A stretch of 64,000 bases of DNA from Sorangium cellulosum So ce56 (GCF_000067165.1 NC_010162.1:12969780-13033779), one strand, 5' to 3'. Counted from the first letter of the stretch, positions 33,801 to 42,294 are shown. The notes: a model not told the origin generated them from the sequence alone. Translations and numbers: made by a program.

Positions 33801-36154
33801 ATGTGGCGGAGACCTGCAATGGGACGGCCGCTGCGTGCCCGAGCGATGCGATGAGGGCGAGCGGCACGGTGTGCCGCGCGGCGGCGGGGGATTGCGATGT
33901 GGCGGAGACCTGCAATGGGTCGACGGCGGCGTGCCCGAGCGACGCGATAAGGGAGAGCGGCACGGTGTGCCGCGCGTCGGCGGGTGATTGCGACGTGGCG
34001 GAGACCTGCAATGGGTCGACGGCGGCGTGCCCGAGCGATGCGCGAATGCCGGGCGGCACGGTGTGCCGCGCGGCGGCGGGTGATTGCGACGTGGTGGAGA
34101 CCTGCAATGGGACGGCCGCTGCGTGCCCGATCGACGCGCGGGTGCCGGGCGGCACGGTGTGCCGCGCGTCGGCGGGGGATTGCGACGTGGCGGAGACCTG
34201 CAATGGGACGGCCCCTGCGTGTCCGAGCGATGCGATGAGGGCGAACGGAACGGTGTGCCGCGGGGTGGCCGGCGATTGCGACGTGGCGGAGAGCTGCGAC
34301 GGGGCGACGGCTGCGTGCCCGATCGATGCGATAATGGAGAGCGGCACGGTGTGTCGCGCGTCGGCGGGGGATTGCGACGTGGCGGAGACCTGCAATGGGT
34401 CGACGGCTGCGTGCCCGATCGACGCGCGGGTGCCGGGCGGAACGGTGTGCCGCGCGTCGGCGGGGGATTGCGACGTGGCGGAGAGCTGCGACGGGGCGAC
34501 CGCTGCGTGCCCGAGCGATGCGATGAGGGCGAGCGGAACGGTGTGCCGCGCGGCGGCGGGTGATTGCGATGTGGCGGAGACCTGTAATGGGTCGACGGCT
34601 GTGTGCCCGAGCGATGCGATGAGGGCGAGCGGAACGGTATGCCGCGCGTCGGCAGGGGATTGCGATGTGGCGGAGACCTGCAATGGGTCGACGGCTGCGT
34701 GCCCGAGCGATGCGATGAGGGAGAGCGGCACGGTGTGCCGCGCGGTGGCGGGCGATTGCGACGTGGCGGAGAGCTGCGACGGGGCGACCGCCGCGTGCCC
34801 GAGCGATGCGATGAAGGAGAGCGGCACGGAGTGCCGCGCGGCGGCGGGCGGGTGCGACATGGCCGAGTCGTGCACGGGTGACTCGGCAGACTGCCCGGCG
34901 AACACTGCGCCTTGTGGCCTCTACGCGTGTGCGGGTAGTCAATGTCTGACGAGCTGCGACGCGGACACGGATTGCGTCGCTGGCGCCTTCTGCACGGGAA
35001 ACATCATGATTCCCGGAACATGCCAGGCGCACACCGTGCTGTTGCTCGGCGGCGCGGACGACATCCTCGGAGCCCACTTCCATCCCGGCGAGGACTGGCA
35101 GACCGCGACGATCACCGGCGCGGGGACGGCGGATCGCGTGGCGGTGGCGCTGAACCTGGAGGGGGGGATGGGGCTGGTTCGTGGTAGCTCCGGCACGAGC
35201 AGCGGCAAGCTGCGGTACGCGCTATGGGACTATACGAGCTGGACCTCCTTCGACGCGTTGGGGGGTACCGATGTCAATGTGCTGGGATGGCCAGCGCTCA
35301 GCTCCGGAGCGAGGTCCATTCATGCGGCATTCTTGGTGGACACCGGAATGGGCAGGCGCGATGCGTATAGAGGGTTTGCTGGCAATGCCTGGCAACCTTT
35401 CGGGTACGTCGAGGACACGGCCAGGTCAGATTTGGCACCTGATATCGCGGCACTACCGTCGGACCGCCCGGCGATGGTCTACACGCATGGCATCAGGGTG
35501 AGCGGGTCGGACGTCCTGGAAATCCGGGCGAGGGAGAGGAACGCCGAGAATGCATGGGTGCTTGAGCCTGTGCTCAGCACGAACGTTTCAGGGGGGACGC
35601 CATCCTCGATCGTACCGTCCTCGACCGTGCCATCCTCGACGATCGCCTTCCGTGGCGGGAGCGGGGCCGATCTGCTGGTAGTCCTCGTCGACTCGGCAGG
35701 GGGAATGTACTGGAGGAGGCGGACGGGAACGACGACGTGGAGCCCGTTGCTGCGAATCGGAACGCTTACGACGAGTCATCAGGTCGCGCTCGCCGCTCTC
35801 GACGGGGGGCTTGCCGTGATGGCTTACCGATCGAACTCCGGCACATTGTACACGAGGTTCTTCAACCCGAGCGGTAGTGGCAGCTGGTCGACGGCGACGC
35901 AGCCCGTCAGCAACATCCGCATCGTGGGCTCTCCGGCGCTGGCCCGCGGCGTGGGCGCCGGCACCTCGGCAGCGGCTTCCGTGGAGCTCGCCTACGTGCT
36001 CGACTCGACCAGCGGTGGCACCGGCACATCCGGTGCCCTTCGTCACACGCGGTGCACCGCGATGACCTCCGGCGCCTGCAGCAGCTGGACCTCCGCCGTC
36101 GGGGTCGGCGCCGGCACCGGCTTCAGCTCCGTCGCCATCGCCAGCATGCCGTGA
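30878..36154 (+). CDS. Giant Cys-rich lipoprotein with MopE-like motifs and disintegrin-like repeats
   Basis: The predicted protein is about 1758 residues from the ATG at 30878, which overlaps the stop of the upstream gene and has GAGG five bases before it. A start at 30950 would give a tighter lipoprotein signal (WVLATIASC, Cys at 43 in this numbering). After it come four MopE-like motifs (FDNDCDGAIDED, LDNDCDGEVDEG, LDNDCDGVTDDL, EDDNCDGQVDDG), Cys-rich linkers, and from residue 547 to 1347 about 25 tandem 32-residue units of the form GTVCRxxAGDCDVAETCxG. The C-terminal about 400 residues lack Cys and look like a beta-propeller. It is probably a surface adhesin or metal-binding protein; each unit has 4 Cys, implying many disulfides. 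Confidence 0.85.
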   Translation: MVMRGSGWGASSGGARRRVGRGPSMPAGLALFALWVLATIASCADLLGVDTESEHNPCNDPNADELPPVSCHEGRGICWVLLDACDDLGLPATCPPLEPKPSDTCNDNFDNDCDGAIDEDDCACQNGAEKLCYPASQDTLGQGRGLCREGTQPCQNGVWGQCAGAIVPTSELCDQLDNDCDGEVDEGCPCNDGDEQFCYRGPEDTLGHDPCNYGRQHCNEGRWGECKDDVLPSLERCDNLDNDCDGVTDDLPGVGLPCETGLSARCSAGTTQCDAEDGSIRCLPKATSDAEQCNGEDDNCDGQVDDGPFCCPDNTLNGNESDIDCGGSCLEKCEVGEMCRDDVDCKTSICAGTRCQPKKGLGEPCDADVKCESTHCVDGVCCDAECSALCYACTTSLRGIGQDGVCGPIASDRDPDEECNSQAPATCGNTGFCNGAGACQQHPATTACREATCSADGITLELADTCNGSGSCVDRGNQSCAPFSCRGDACTDQLRAGEPCTSASECADGYCVDGVCCQTACGNGSPGDCQACNVAGHLGTCSPSPAGAICRGATDVCDVAELCDGASTVCPADGVRDAGVVCRSSTGDCDVAEACNGLTKACPVEAFKPSGTVCRGAAGDCDLPETCTGTGAVCPDDVFRSSTTVCRASAGGCDVPEMCSGLSPVCPGDTRLPSGTVCREAEGECDIAETCSGTSAVCPSDQRRPSGTVCREAGPGGCDVEERCNGTSPACPGDAVRPSGAVCRASAGACDIAEACDGSSAVCPGDAVRVSGTVCRASAGGCDVAETCDGAGAACPVDARAPSGTVCRAAAGGCDVAEICDGSGIVCPADAMRAGGTVCRAVAGDCDVAETCDGATAACPSDVVRPTGTTCRVVAGGCDVAETCDGATAVCPVDAVRATGAVCRVAAGDCDVAETCDGATAGCPSDARVPGGTVCRAAAGDCDVAETCNGTAAGCPSDARVPGGTVCRASAGDCDVAETCNGTAAACPSDAMRASGTVCRAAAGDCDVAETCNGSTAACPSDAIRESGTVCRASAGDCDVAETCNGSTAACPSDARMPGGTVCRAAAGDCDVVETCNGTAAACPIDARVPGGTVCRASAGDCDVAETCNGTAPACPSDAMRANGTVCRGVAGDCDVAESCDGATAACPIDAIMESGTVCRASAGDCDVAETCNGSTAACPIDARVPGGTVCRASAGDCDVAESCDGATAACPSDAMRASGTVCRAAAGDCDVAETCNGSTAVCPSDAMRASGTVCRASAGDCDVAETCNGSTAACPSDAMRESGTVCRAVAGDCDVAESCDGATAACPSDAMKESGTECRAAAGGCDMAESCTGDSADCPANTAPCGLYACAGSQCLTSCDADTDCVAGAFCTGNIMIPGTCQAHTVLLLGGADDILGAHFHPGEDWQTATITGAGTADRVAVALNLEGGMGLVRGSSGTSSGKLRYALWDYTSWTSFDALGGTDVNVLGWPALSSGARSIHAAFLVDTGMGRRDAYRGFAGNAWQPFGYVEDTARSDLAPDIAALPSDRPAMVYTHGIRVSGSDVLEIRARERNAENAWVLEPVLSTNVSGGTPSSIVPSSTVPSSTIAFRGGSGADLLVVLVDSAGGMYWRRRTGTTTWSPLLRIGTLTTSHQVALAALDGGLAVMAYRSNSGTLYTRFFNPSGSGSWSTATQPVSNIRIVGSPALARGVGAGTSAAASVELAYVLDSTSGGTGTSGALRHTRCTAMTSGACSSWTSAVGVGAGTGFSSVAIASMP
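32516..34918 (+). repeat. About 25 tandem 96-bp coding repeats
   Basis: Each unit encodes 32 residues (one has 33) with Cys at fixed places and the core CDVAETCNGxxxxCPxDA. Units 1-9 are diverged, whereas units 12-24 are nearly identical at DNA level, pointing to recent expansion at the 3' half. Copy number is likely to vary between strains, and the array is a hazard for assembly. Confidence 0.9.
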
Positions 36155-36257
36155 GGAACGGTGTCCTTCCTGGGCATGTGATGCCTGACTCGCCTTGGGA
36201 GTGTCGAATCCCAGCGCCTGGCCACACGGAAGCCTTCATCGGCTCGGGAGGATGTTC

Positions 36258-36749
36258 ATGAGCGCCCATTTCCAAGGTAAGGCATACGAGCAGTGGTTCA
36301 GGGACCTACGCATCACCGACGCCCCGCTCACCCGCCGGGGCCTCGTCGAGGCGCTCGATTTCTTCCACCAGCGCATGCCCGGGCTCGACCGCCGCACGAT
36401 GCTCGCGTTCCTCCGCGGCATGGATCTCCACAGGCCCGTGAAACGCGTCCTGCTCCAGCCCAACTCCGAGATCGCGGCCTTCCGTCGAAGCACCGAGAGC
36501 CCCTTCAAGCTCTTCTACACCAAGGTCGGGGCCAACCTGCACTCGCTCGGCGTCAACCCCCACGATCGCCGATTCCAGCGCTTCCGGGTGCGCGCGCTCG
36601 TCGAGGTCCTCGAGTCCTATGCCGCCCCCGTCGTCGATACCTGGAGCGAGCTCCTCCCCGTCGGCGTGTATCGCCACTACACCGCGCGCGGCGGCGGTAT
36701 CCAGTATGTCATCCCTGGCTCGTACGGCTGCCTGCTCGTCGCTGTATAG
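36258..36749 (+). CDS. Protein of unknown function upstream of a muramidase remnant
   Basis: The 163-residue protein reads MSAHFQGKAYEQWFRDLRIT, then LVEALDFFHQRMPGLDRRTM, FKLFYTKVGANLHSLGVNP, and ends GVYRHYTARGGGIQYVIPGS. No signal peptide, Cys or membrane segment is seen. I cannot name a family; its compact size and position before a lysozyme-like relic suggest part of a toxin/antitoxin or effector module. I chose the ATG at 36258 because GGAGG lies about 7 bases before it; an ATG at 36252 sits too close to that site. The stop TAG is inside the ribosome-binding site of the next frame. Confidence 0.6.
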   Translation: MSAHFQGKAYEQWFRDLRITDAPLTRRGLVEALDFFHQRMPGLDRRTMLAFLRGMDLHRPVKRVLLQPNSEIAAFRRSTESPFKLFYTKVGANLHSLGVNPHDRRFQRFRVRALVEVLESYAAPVVDTWSELLPVGVYRHYTARGGGIQYVIPGSYGCLLVAV

Positions 36750-36752
36750 GAG
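36748..36752 (+). promoter_or_regulatory. Ribosome-binding site of the muramidase remnant
   Basis: AGGAG overlaps the stop codon of the 163-residue gene and is 7 bases before the ATG at 36760, showing that the remnant was once translated as the next gene of the same operon. Confidence 0.5.
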
Positions 36753-36759
36753 CTTCGGC

Positions 36760-37002
36760 ATGCACGAGATCGATTTCCGCTTCATCGCCAAGCTTGAATG
36801 AGGGCAGCGCCTTGACGGCTATGTTCCTGTGATGAGCAGCAGCCAGAGCGGCGTCACCATTGCCACCGGCTTCGACCTCGGCGCCCGCGGCCTGGGCGAT
36901 CTGCGCACGCTGGGCCTGCCCGATGTCCTCATCGGCAAGCTCACCCCCTACCTCGGGAACAAGACCGTCACCGCCAAGCTCTACCTCGACCGGCACCCTT
37001 TC
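36760..37002 (+). pseudogene. Remnant of a pesticin/T4-lysozyme-like muramidase, interrupted by an in-frame stop
   Basis: From ATG 36760 the frame reads MHEIDFRFIAKLE, then TGA at 36799-36801, then continues in the same frame with GQRLDGYVP, SGVTIATGFDLGARGLGDL and LGLPDVLIGKLTPYLG. This resembles the pesticin C-terminal-like muramidase fold, where FIxxLEGG carries the catalytic Glu and SGVTIATGFDLG the second active-site stretch. The TGA stands where Gly (GGA) is expected, right after the catalytic Glu. Resemblance fades after about 37002, so the C-terminal part is missing too. Downstream the same frame runs into an ATGA overlap with the Uma2 gene. Assignment rests on motif recall. Confidence 0.6.
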
Positions 37003-37136
37003 AGGTCACGATGGCGTCGCTCGTGCGCTCACGACGCGGCGACGCATTTTCCGAAATCACCCGCCCCGCCCGCCCGGAACTCCTTAACAGAGACACCCCG
37101 CAGCGCGGCCCTTCCGCGCCGGGGGGAGGTGTTGCC

Positions 37137-38027
37137 ATGACCGCACCCAGGATTCCGCCGACCTTGCCCGCCGCGCAGCGCGTCCCCAGCCCCGTGCTAC
37201 CTTCTGGGCCGATGCCGCCGTCTCTCCGCGTGATCCGCCGCTCCGAGGTCGTCCCGGACCTCGAGCGCTGGGTGCTGACGGAGGAGACGGTGCCCGAGTC
37301 GAGCCCCCACGATCTGTTGAGCGAGCGCATCCGCGGCTTGTTGCTCGGCTGGGCAGCCCGTGCCGAGCGCACCGTGAAGATAGGCCGCAACCTCGCCGTC
37401 CGCTGGGACCGCAAGCACCCGCGGCTCGGGGTCGACCCGGACGTCTACGTCGTCGAGCCGCCGCCCCCGGAGGGGGACGCGGTGCGCAGCCTGAGGCTCT
37501 GGAAGACGGGCCATGTCGCGCCGCGGCTCGCCGTGGAGATCGTCAGCGCGCAGCACCCGACGAAGGACTACGTCATCGCGCCGCAGAAATATGCGGCCTG
37601 CGGCGTCGAGGAGCTGTGGATCCTCGATCCGTTCCATGAGGGCCCGCGCGCCCACGGCGGCCCGTTCCGCATCCAGATCTGGCGCCGCGTGGACGACGCC
37701 ATGTTCGCGCAGGTGCATGCCGGCGAGGGGCCCGCATGGTCGGAGCTCCTCCGGGGCTGGCTTCACGCCGCGCGGACGCCGGCCGGCGCCTCGTTCGACC
37801 TCAGCACCGACGAGGCCGGCGCGGAGCGCTGGTTGACCCCGGAAGAGGCGGAGCGCTCCGCCAAGGAAGCTGCCCGCCGGGAGGCCGCGCGCGCCCAGCG
37901 CACGGCTGAAGCCGCCCAGCGCAAGGCCGAAGCCGCGCAGCGGGACGCCGAGGCCGAACGCGCGGCCCGCGAGGCTGCCGAGCGGCGCATCCGGGAGCTC
38001 GAGGCGCTGCTCGCCCGCGCTCGGTAG
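37137..38027 (+). CDS. Uma2-family (DUF820) PD-(D/E)XK-fold protein with coiled-coil tail
   Basis: The 296-residue protein has the Uma2 core: SSPHDLLSERIRGLL, LGVDPDVYVV with its conserved Asp, APRLAVEIVS with the Glu, and KDYVIAPQKYAACGVEELWI with the Lys/Tyr, matching the PD-(D/E)XK nuclease-like fold. The last 70 residues form a charged coiled coil (AAQRKAEAAQRDAEAE). Uma2 proteins are numerous in cyanobacteria and myxobacteria; biological role unknown. Start ATG 37137, preceded by GGGGGAGG. The protein lies behind the muramidase remnant, with no obvious functional tie. Confidence 0.85.
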   Translation: MTAPRIPPTLPAAQRVPSPVLPSGPMPPSLRVIRRSEVVPDLERWVLTEETVPESSPHDLLSERIRGLLLGWAARAERTVKIGRNLAVRWDRKHPRLGVDPDVYVVEPPPPEGDAVRSLRLWKTGHVAPRLAVEIVSAQHPTKDYVIAPQKYAACGVEELWILDPFHEGPRAHGGPFRIQIWRRVDDAMFAQVHAGEGPAWSELLRGWLHAARTPAGASFDLSTDEAGAERWLTPEEAERSAKEAARREAARAQRTAEAAQRKAEAAQRDAEAERAAREAAERRIRELEALLARAR

Positions 38028-38129
38028 GGCTGCGCTCTCGCCCTCGCCCTGCCTCCGTCCGGCCGTCACGAGCTGCGCTGGCACGACGCGCGCGACGACC
38101 GCCTCAGCCCCCGACCTGCGCTCTCAAGC

Positions 38130-40538
38130 TCAGCCCTCCGGCTTCCCCTCGGCCGAAAGCTCGATCTCCGAAAGCCTCCCCACGAGCGGATCCTCGCTCC
38201 CGAGCTGCTGAAACGCGCCCGGATCGCTCCTCTCGAGCGCCGCAAGGAGCTGCGCCAGCCCGCGCTGCGATCCGTAGTAGTTCGACATCTCGTGGTCCTC
38301 CTCGGTGATGCAGGCGCGCACCGCGCTGCGGGAGATCTGCGGGAGCCGCAGCGCCTTGAGCGCCATCGACCACAGGCCGTCGATGCGGTTCTGGTCCGCG
38401 GGGAACTCCAGCAGTCCAGCCATGGTGAGCAGCAGCGCGCAGCGCTGCCCCCTCGGCGTGGACAGCGCCCCTTCGCTGGAGAGGTGGCCGAGATCGAAGG
38501 CGCGGCGCATGGCGTCGGCCGCGCAGAGCAGGCGCTTCAGCTCCTTGGCCGCGTGGCTCAGGTGGCTGTGGAACATGACCTCGACCGAGAGGCCGCCGAG
38601 CGCCTCCTCGCTCTGCTGAAAGCGGGTGACGGCCGGGAGCCGCCCGAGATCCTGCTGCACGGCGCCGCCCGTGGGCACGTCGTGGGGCGGCTCGCGGTGG
38701 CTGAAGAAGCCTCCCGACTGGAAGGCATAGTAGAGCTCGCTCTGGCCCGCGAGCCCCGCCCAGATGTCCGAGTATTGCGCGACGCGATTGAGGCTGCCCG
38801 CCGCCCAGTTGAGGCCCGCCGCGCCGTCGCCGCCGATCTGCGACGCGCTCACCCCCGGGTCGCGCGGCGTCATCGAGGCCTCGATGTCCTCGGCGATGTC
38901 CGCGAGCTGGAAGTCGAGGAAGCCGTCGTAGTAATCCGCGCGCCCGTCCCGGTTCACGTCGGAGTAGCGGGCGACGACGAGCGGGTGCGAGGGCCCGACG
39001 AACTGCGAGAACCCGGCGATCTGCGCCTGCGGGTGGGGCCACTGCGCCTTCCGGAGGCGCGCGTCGAGCTCGGCGTGCGACGCGCGCTTGCTCATCCCGC
39101 GCAGCGCGGCGACGAAGCAGTCGACCCCCTCGGACGAGGTGACCACCCCGTCCGATCCGGTCCTGAAGTACGTCGAGTCCCACGAAGAGTAGATGTCGGC
39201 GTCCGGGAACACCTGGGAGATGGCAAAGCGCGTGGTGAGCCCCGCGCACTGCGAGTTCATCATCAGCTTGTACCCCTCCTGTTTCACCTGCACCGCGGCC
39301 GCGCGGAGGTCGAAGGCGCCGAGCTGGGCGTGCCGGTTGATGAGCACCCCGATGAAGAACGCCATCCCCATCTCCAGGTTCTCGTCGCGCGGGGTCGCGG
39401 CGCGGGCGAAGACGCGGATCGGCTCGCCGGCGGGCGTCTTGAAGGGGGCCTCGAAGGCGCGGTATGGGCTCCAGCCGTTTGGCGACGGGGGCGCCTCGGG
39501 CGGGAGGGCGATCTCCTTGAAGCCGTGGGTCGACACGAGGATGTTGCACTCGCCCTCGTGGAACTCCGAGGCGCCGCACATCGCGAGGTTCCACGGTCCC
39601 GTGAGCTCGTCGTACGGCGGCGCCTCGCGGAGCAGCCCGCGGACGAGCCCCCGCGCCCGCTCCTGCTGGGCCGCCGTGAGCCCCGGGGCGCGCAGCTGGA
39701 GCAGGTGGATCGCGTGCGCGCGCAGCGCTGGCCGGGCCGTCTCGTCGCCCGCCTCTCTCTCGATGAGCGCGAGGATCTCCTCGGCGGCGCGCTCCGCGAC
39801 CGGCGCGAAGCCACGGTCGTCCAGCGACGTCGCGATGAGGTGCGAGAGGATGGTCGTCGCCGCCGAGCGCAGGGTCGCGGTGGCGGTCGGATCGCGCCTC
39901 GCCTCCTCGCCGCCCACGGCCGCGATCTCGAGCGCCGCGCGCGCCTGATCCAGCAGCGCGGCGCCCCGGCGCGCCGAGAGCCGCTCCTTGCGCGCCGGCT
40001 CCTCCGGGTGGAACGCGCTCGGCGGGAAGAGCTGCGTGAGGGTGCTCGTCCGGCGCGACGAGATCCACCGGGCCGCGGTGACGAGGGCGTCGCGGGCGGC
40101 GGGCCCGTCGGGGCTGAGCGTCGGGCTCGCGCTGAACACCCCGGCGGGCAGGAGCCAGAGCGGCGCGGCGCCCTCGCGCCCCGCGTTCAGGTCGATCGGC
40201 GCCGCCTGCGACGCCACGCCCGGATCCGGCACGACCTCGACGTTGGAGACGGCGACGGCGCAGAGCCGCCGGCGCACGGGCGAGTGGCCGGGAAACACGA
40301 TGAGCACCGTCCTTCCCTCGCCCTCCCGGAGCGCCGCAAGGCTGTCCCCGGGGACGGGCGCCGAGAGCGAGATGGCATAATCGCTGTCGCTCACCGCGAC
40401 CGCGAGCAGGTGAATGCCTGGCGCGGACTTTCGCTCTTCGAAGGCGGACGACGCGGCTGGCCCGACGGCATCCACGGTGCCAGGCAGGTCGACGAACCCT
40501 CGGGGCGAACGGATCCGGACGATGACATCGCTGGGCAT
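38130..40538 (-). CDS. Large protein of unknown function with a calcium-loop-like motif
   Basis: The 802-residue protein has no signal peptide or membrane segment. The N-terminal 120 residues are beta-rich (VIVRIRSPRGFVDLPG, GRTVLIVFPGHSPVRRRL); the central part is helical; then CNILVSTHGFKEIALPPE, a YKLMMNSQCAGLTTRFAIS stretch, and SDVNRDGRADYYDG, a D-x-N-x-D-G loop like an EF-hand or dockerin calcium site. The His and Cys contexts recall caspase-like peptidases, but the match is loose and I do not assign it. An AGGAG ribosome-binding site precedes the ATG at 40538. It shares the minus strand with the kinase gene upstream (172-base gap) and may be linked to it. Confidence 0.7.
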   Translation of the reverse strand: MPSDVIVRIRSPRGFVDLPGTVDAVGPAASSAFEERKSAPGIHLLAVAVSDSDYAISLSAPVPGDSLAALREGEGRTVLIVFPGHSPVRRRLCAVAVSNVEVVPDPGVASQAAPIDLNAGREGAAPLWLLPAGVFSASPTLSPDGPAARDALVTAARWISSRRTSTLTQLFPPSAFHPEEPARKERLSARRGAALLDQARAALEIAAVGGEEARRDPTATATLRSAATTILSHLIATSLDDRGFAPVAERAAEEILALIEREAGDETARPALRAHAIHLLQLRAPGLTAAQQERARGLVRGLLREAPPYDELTGPWNLAMCGASEFHEGECNILVSTHGFKEIALPPEAPPSPNGWSPYRAFEAPFKTPAGEPIRVFARAATPRDENLEMGMAFFIGVLINRHAQLGAFDLRAAAVQVKQEGYKLMMNSQCAGLTTRFAISQVFPDADIYSSWDSTYFRTGSDGVVTSSEGVDCFVAALRGMSKRASHAELDARLRKAQWPHPQAQIAGFSQFVGPSHPLVVARYSDVNRDGRADYYDGFLDFQLADIAEDIEASMTPRDPGVSASQIGGDGAAGLNWAAGSLNRVAQYSDIWAGLAGQSELYYAFQSGGFFSHREPPHDVPTGGAVQQDLGRLPAVTRFQQSEEALGGLSVEVMFHSHLSHAAKELKRLLCAADAMRRAFDLGHLSSEGALSTPRGQRCALLLTMAGLLEFPADQNRIDGLWSMALKALRLPQISRSAVRACITEEDHEMSNYYGSQRGLAQLLAALERSDPGAFQQLGSEDPLVGRLSEIELSAEGKPEG

Positions 40539-40710
40539 GACGCTCTCCTGAGGTGAGGGAGCGTCGCCGCGTTCAAGATCCAGGCGCAACAGGAATCCGA
40601 CCCGGCAGAACGCTCGCGTATCGCGTCACAACCGGATCTTGGCGAGCTCGACACTGGCTCGTTCAGGCAGCTCCCTCGATGGCTCTCCGGCAGATCCGGA
40701 GTCGACCAGA

Positions 40711-42294
40711 TCACTGCTCGTTCGATGGAGCGCGCTTCGATGGCGCGATGACGGGGTGGCGGGGCGACTCGTGCGCTGACGAGGCGGAGCAGCGAAGCAG
40801 GGAGAAGCCTGCTCCGGCGGCGATGAGCACGCCGGCGGCGACGAGCTTGATCCCTGCGTGCTTCGCGCGGCGCGCCCCTGCCGACGAGGCGACCGCGCCC
40901 TCTCCGGCGGGCGCGGCGGTGGCGCCGGCCGTCTCCGGCGAGGAGAGCGCCGCGGCGTCGGGCGGCGCCTCCAGGGAGGCCGCTCCGGCGCCGCGCGCGC
41001 GCGGCCGGTTGCTCGAGGGGGGCGCTGGCAGGAGGCTGCCTGCGCGCAGCGTCGCGGTCGACGCCTCCCCGTCCAGATCGGCGGTGCTGTCCGGGAACGC
41101 GTCGCTGATGCGGGCGTCGGGCGCGAGCGAGCCGCTGACGCGGGCGCTGGGCACGAGCGGGTCGCTGGCGCGGGCGCTGGGCACGAGCGAGTCGCTCTCC
41201 GGAACCCTGGGCGCCGCCGGGGGGCCGAAGGGGCGGAGGGCGACGGCCGCGTAGCGCTCGAGGAGCGCGCCGACCTCGCGGAGATCGGCCGGGCGCTGCG
41301 CGCGGTCCGGGCTGAGCATGCGATCGATCATGGCCGCGACGTCGGCGGGCAGCGTCGGCGCGCTCTCCCCGATCGGCTGGATGGAGCCTGTCAGGATGCG
41401 CTTCATCACCTTGCCCATGTTCTCGGCCTCGGTGGGTCGCACGGAGGTGAGGCACTCGTAGAGGATGACGCCGAGCGACCAGATGTCTGCGCGGTGATCC
41501 ACGTCGTGCTCGCCGAGGATCTGCTCGGGCGACATGTAGTACGGGGTCCCGAGCATCTCGCCGCTCCCGGTGCGTCCCCAGGACCAGCTGGTCTCGCCGG
41601 GCGCCGCGGTGACCTTGGCGATGCCGAAGTCGAGCACCCTGACGCGGGCGTCGTGCTGCGCGGCCCCCGGCGCATCCGCGGAGCCGGGCGCCGGCGCGCC
41701 GCTCGGGGGCACCGCGGCGGCGTGAGCGGCTGCGCCGGCCGCGCCTCGTGGCGAGGCCGCGTCGGGCGTGAGCAGGAAGATGTTGTCAGGCTTGAGGTCG
41801 CGGTGGACGATCCCCAGCGCGTGCGCGGTGCCGACGGCCGAGATGACCGGCAGCAGGATGCGCGACAGCTCGGGGAGCGGGATCTGCGCCTCGCGCAGCA
41901 GCTTGTCGCGGAGCGACTCCCCCTCGAGCAGATCCATGACGAGGAACGGCGTCCCGTTGTCGAGCTCGAGCACGTCGTGGATGGATGGCACGTTCGGGTG
42001 ATCGACCGCCGCCGCCGCGCGCGCTTCCCGGACAAGGCGCCGCCGAGTCGACGCGTCCTCCGCCGTGCCGGGGCGCAGCAGCTTCAGCGCCACACGTTCG
42101 CCGTCCGCGAGGTGGGTGGCGGCCCAGATGACCCCCATGCCTCCCTCGGCCAGCTGGCGATCGACCCGATAGCGACTCGCCACCAGGGCGCCTGGCATCA
42201 GCGGATTGCTCACGCGGAGATCAGGATACCACGCGCCGTCCTCCTGACCTTCTCCGCGCGCCTCAGACGCCCAAACACCGCTCCGGTCGGACAA
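40711..42294 (-). CDS. Ser/Thr protein kinase with C-terminal transmembrane segment
   Basis: The 527-residue protein has a Hanks-type kinase domain: Gly loop AEGGMGVIW at 49-57, Lys at 71 (VALKLL), HRDLKPDN with HRD at 164-166, DFG at 222-224 and YMSPEQ. An Ala/Pro/Gly-rich insertion of about 40 residues (177-217) separates the catalytic loop from DFG, unusual but found in some myxobacterial kinases. A repetitive Pro/Ser/Ala linker follows, then a membrane helix (GIKLVAAGVLIAAGAGFSLL) and a short outside tail. The start is uncertain: TTG at 42294 gives the longest form; a GTG at 42213 lies just before the kinase domain and neither has a strong ribosome-binding site. Confidence 0.88.
   Translation of the reverse strand: MSDRSGVWASEARGEGQEDGAWYPDLRVSNPLMPGALVASRYRVDRQLAEGGMGVIWAATHLADGERVALKLLRPGTAEDASTRRRLVREARAAAAVDHPNVPSIHDVLELDNGTPFLVMDLLEGESLRDKLLREAQIPLPELSRILLPVISAVGTAHALGIVHRDLKPDNIFLLTPDAASPRGAAGAAAHAAAVPPSGAPAPGSADAPGAAQHDARVRVLDFGIAKVTAAPGETSWSWGRTGSGEMLGTPYYMSPEQILGEHDVDHRADIWSLGVILYECLTSVRPTEAENMGKVMKRILTGSIQPIGESAPTLPADVAAMIDRMLSPDRAQRPADLREVGALLERYAAVALRPFGPPAAPRVPESDSLVPSARASDPLVPSARVSGSLAPDARISDAFPDSTADLDGEASTATLRAGSLLPAPPSSNRPRARGAGAASLEAPPDAAALSSPETAGATAAPAGEGAVASSAGARRAKHAGIKLVAAGVLIAAGAGFSLLRCSASSAHESPRHPVIAPSKRAPSNEQ

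Noticed and set aside
32063..35083. Two long minus-strand frames across the Cys-rich repeat gene
   Set aside because: They consist of repeated HRIARARSR- or SATSQSPAAARHTVP-like units that simply mirror the 96-bp repeats; no ribosome-binding site or family features.
36829..37140. Separate 103-residue gene
   Set aside because: Its first 58 residues continue the muramidase-like frame after the TGA, so it is better seen as part of one broken gene than as a gene of its own.
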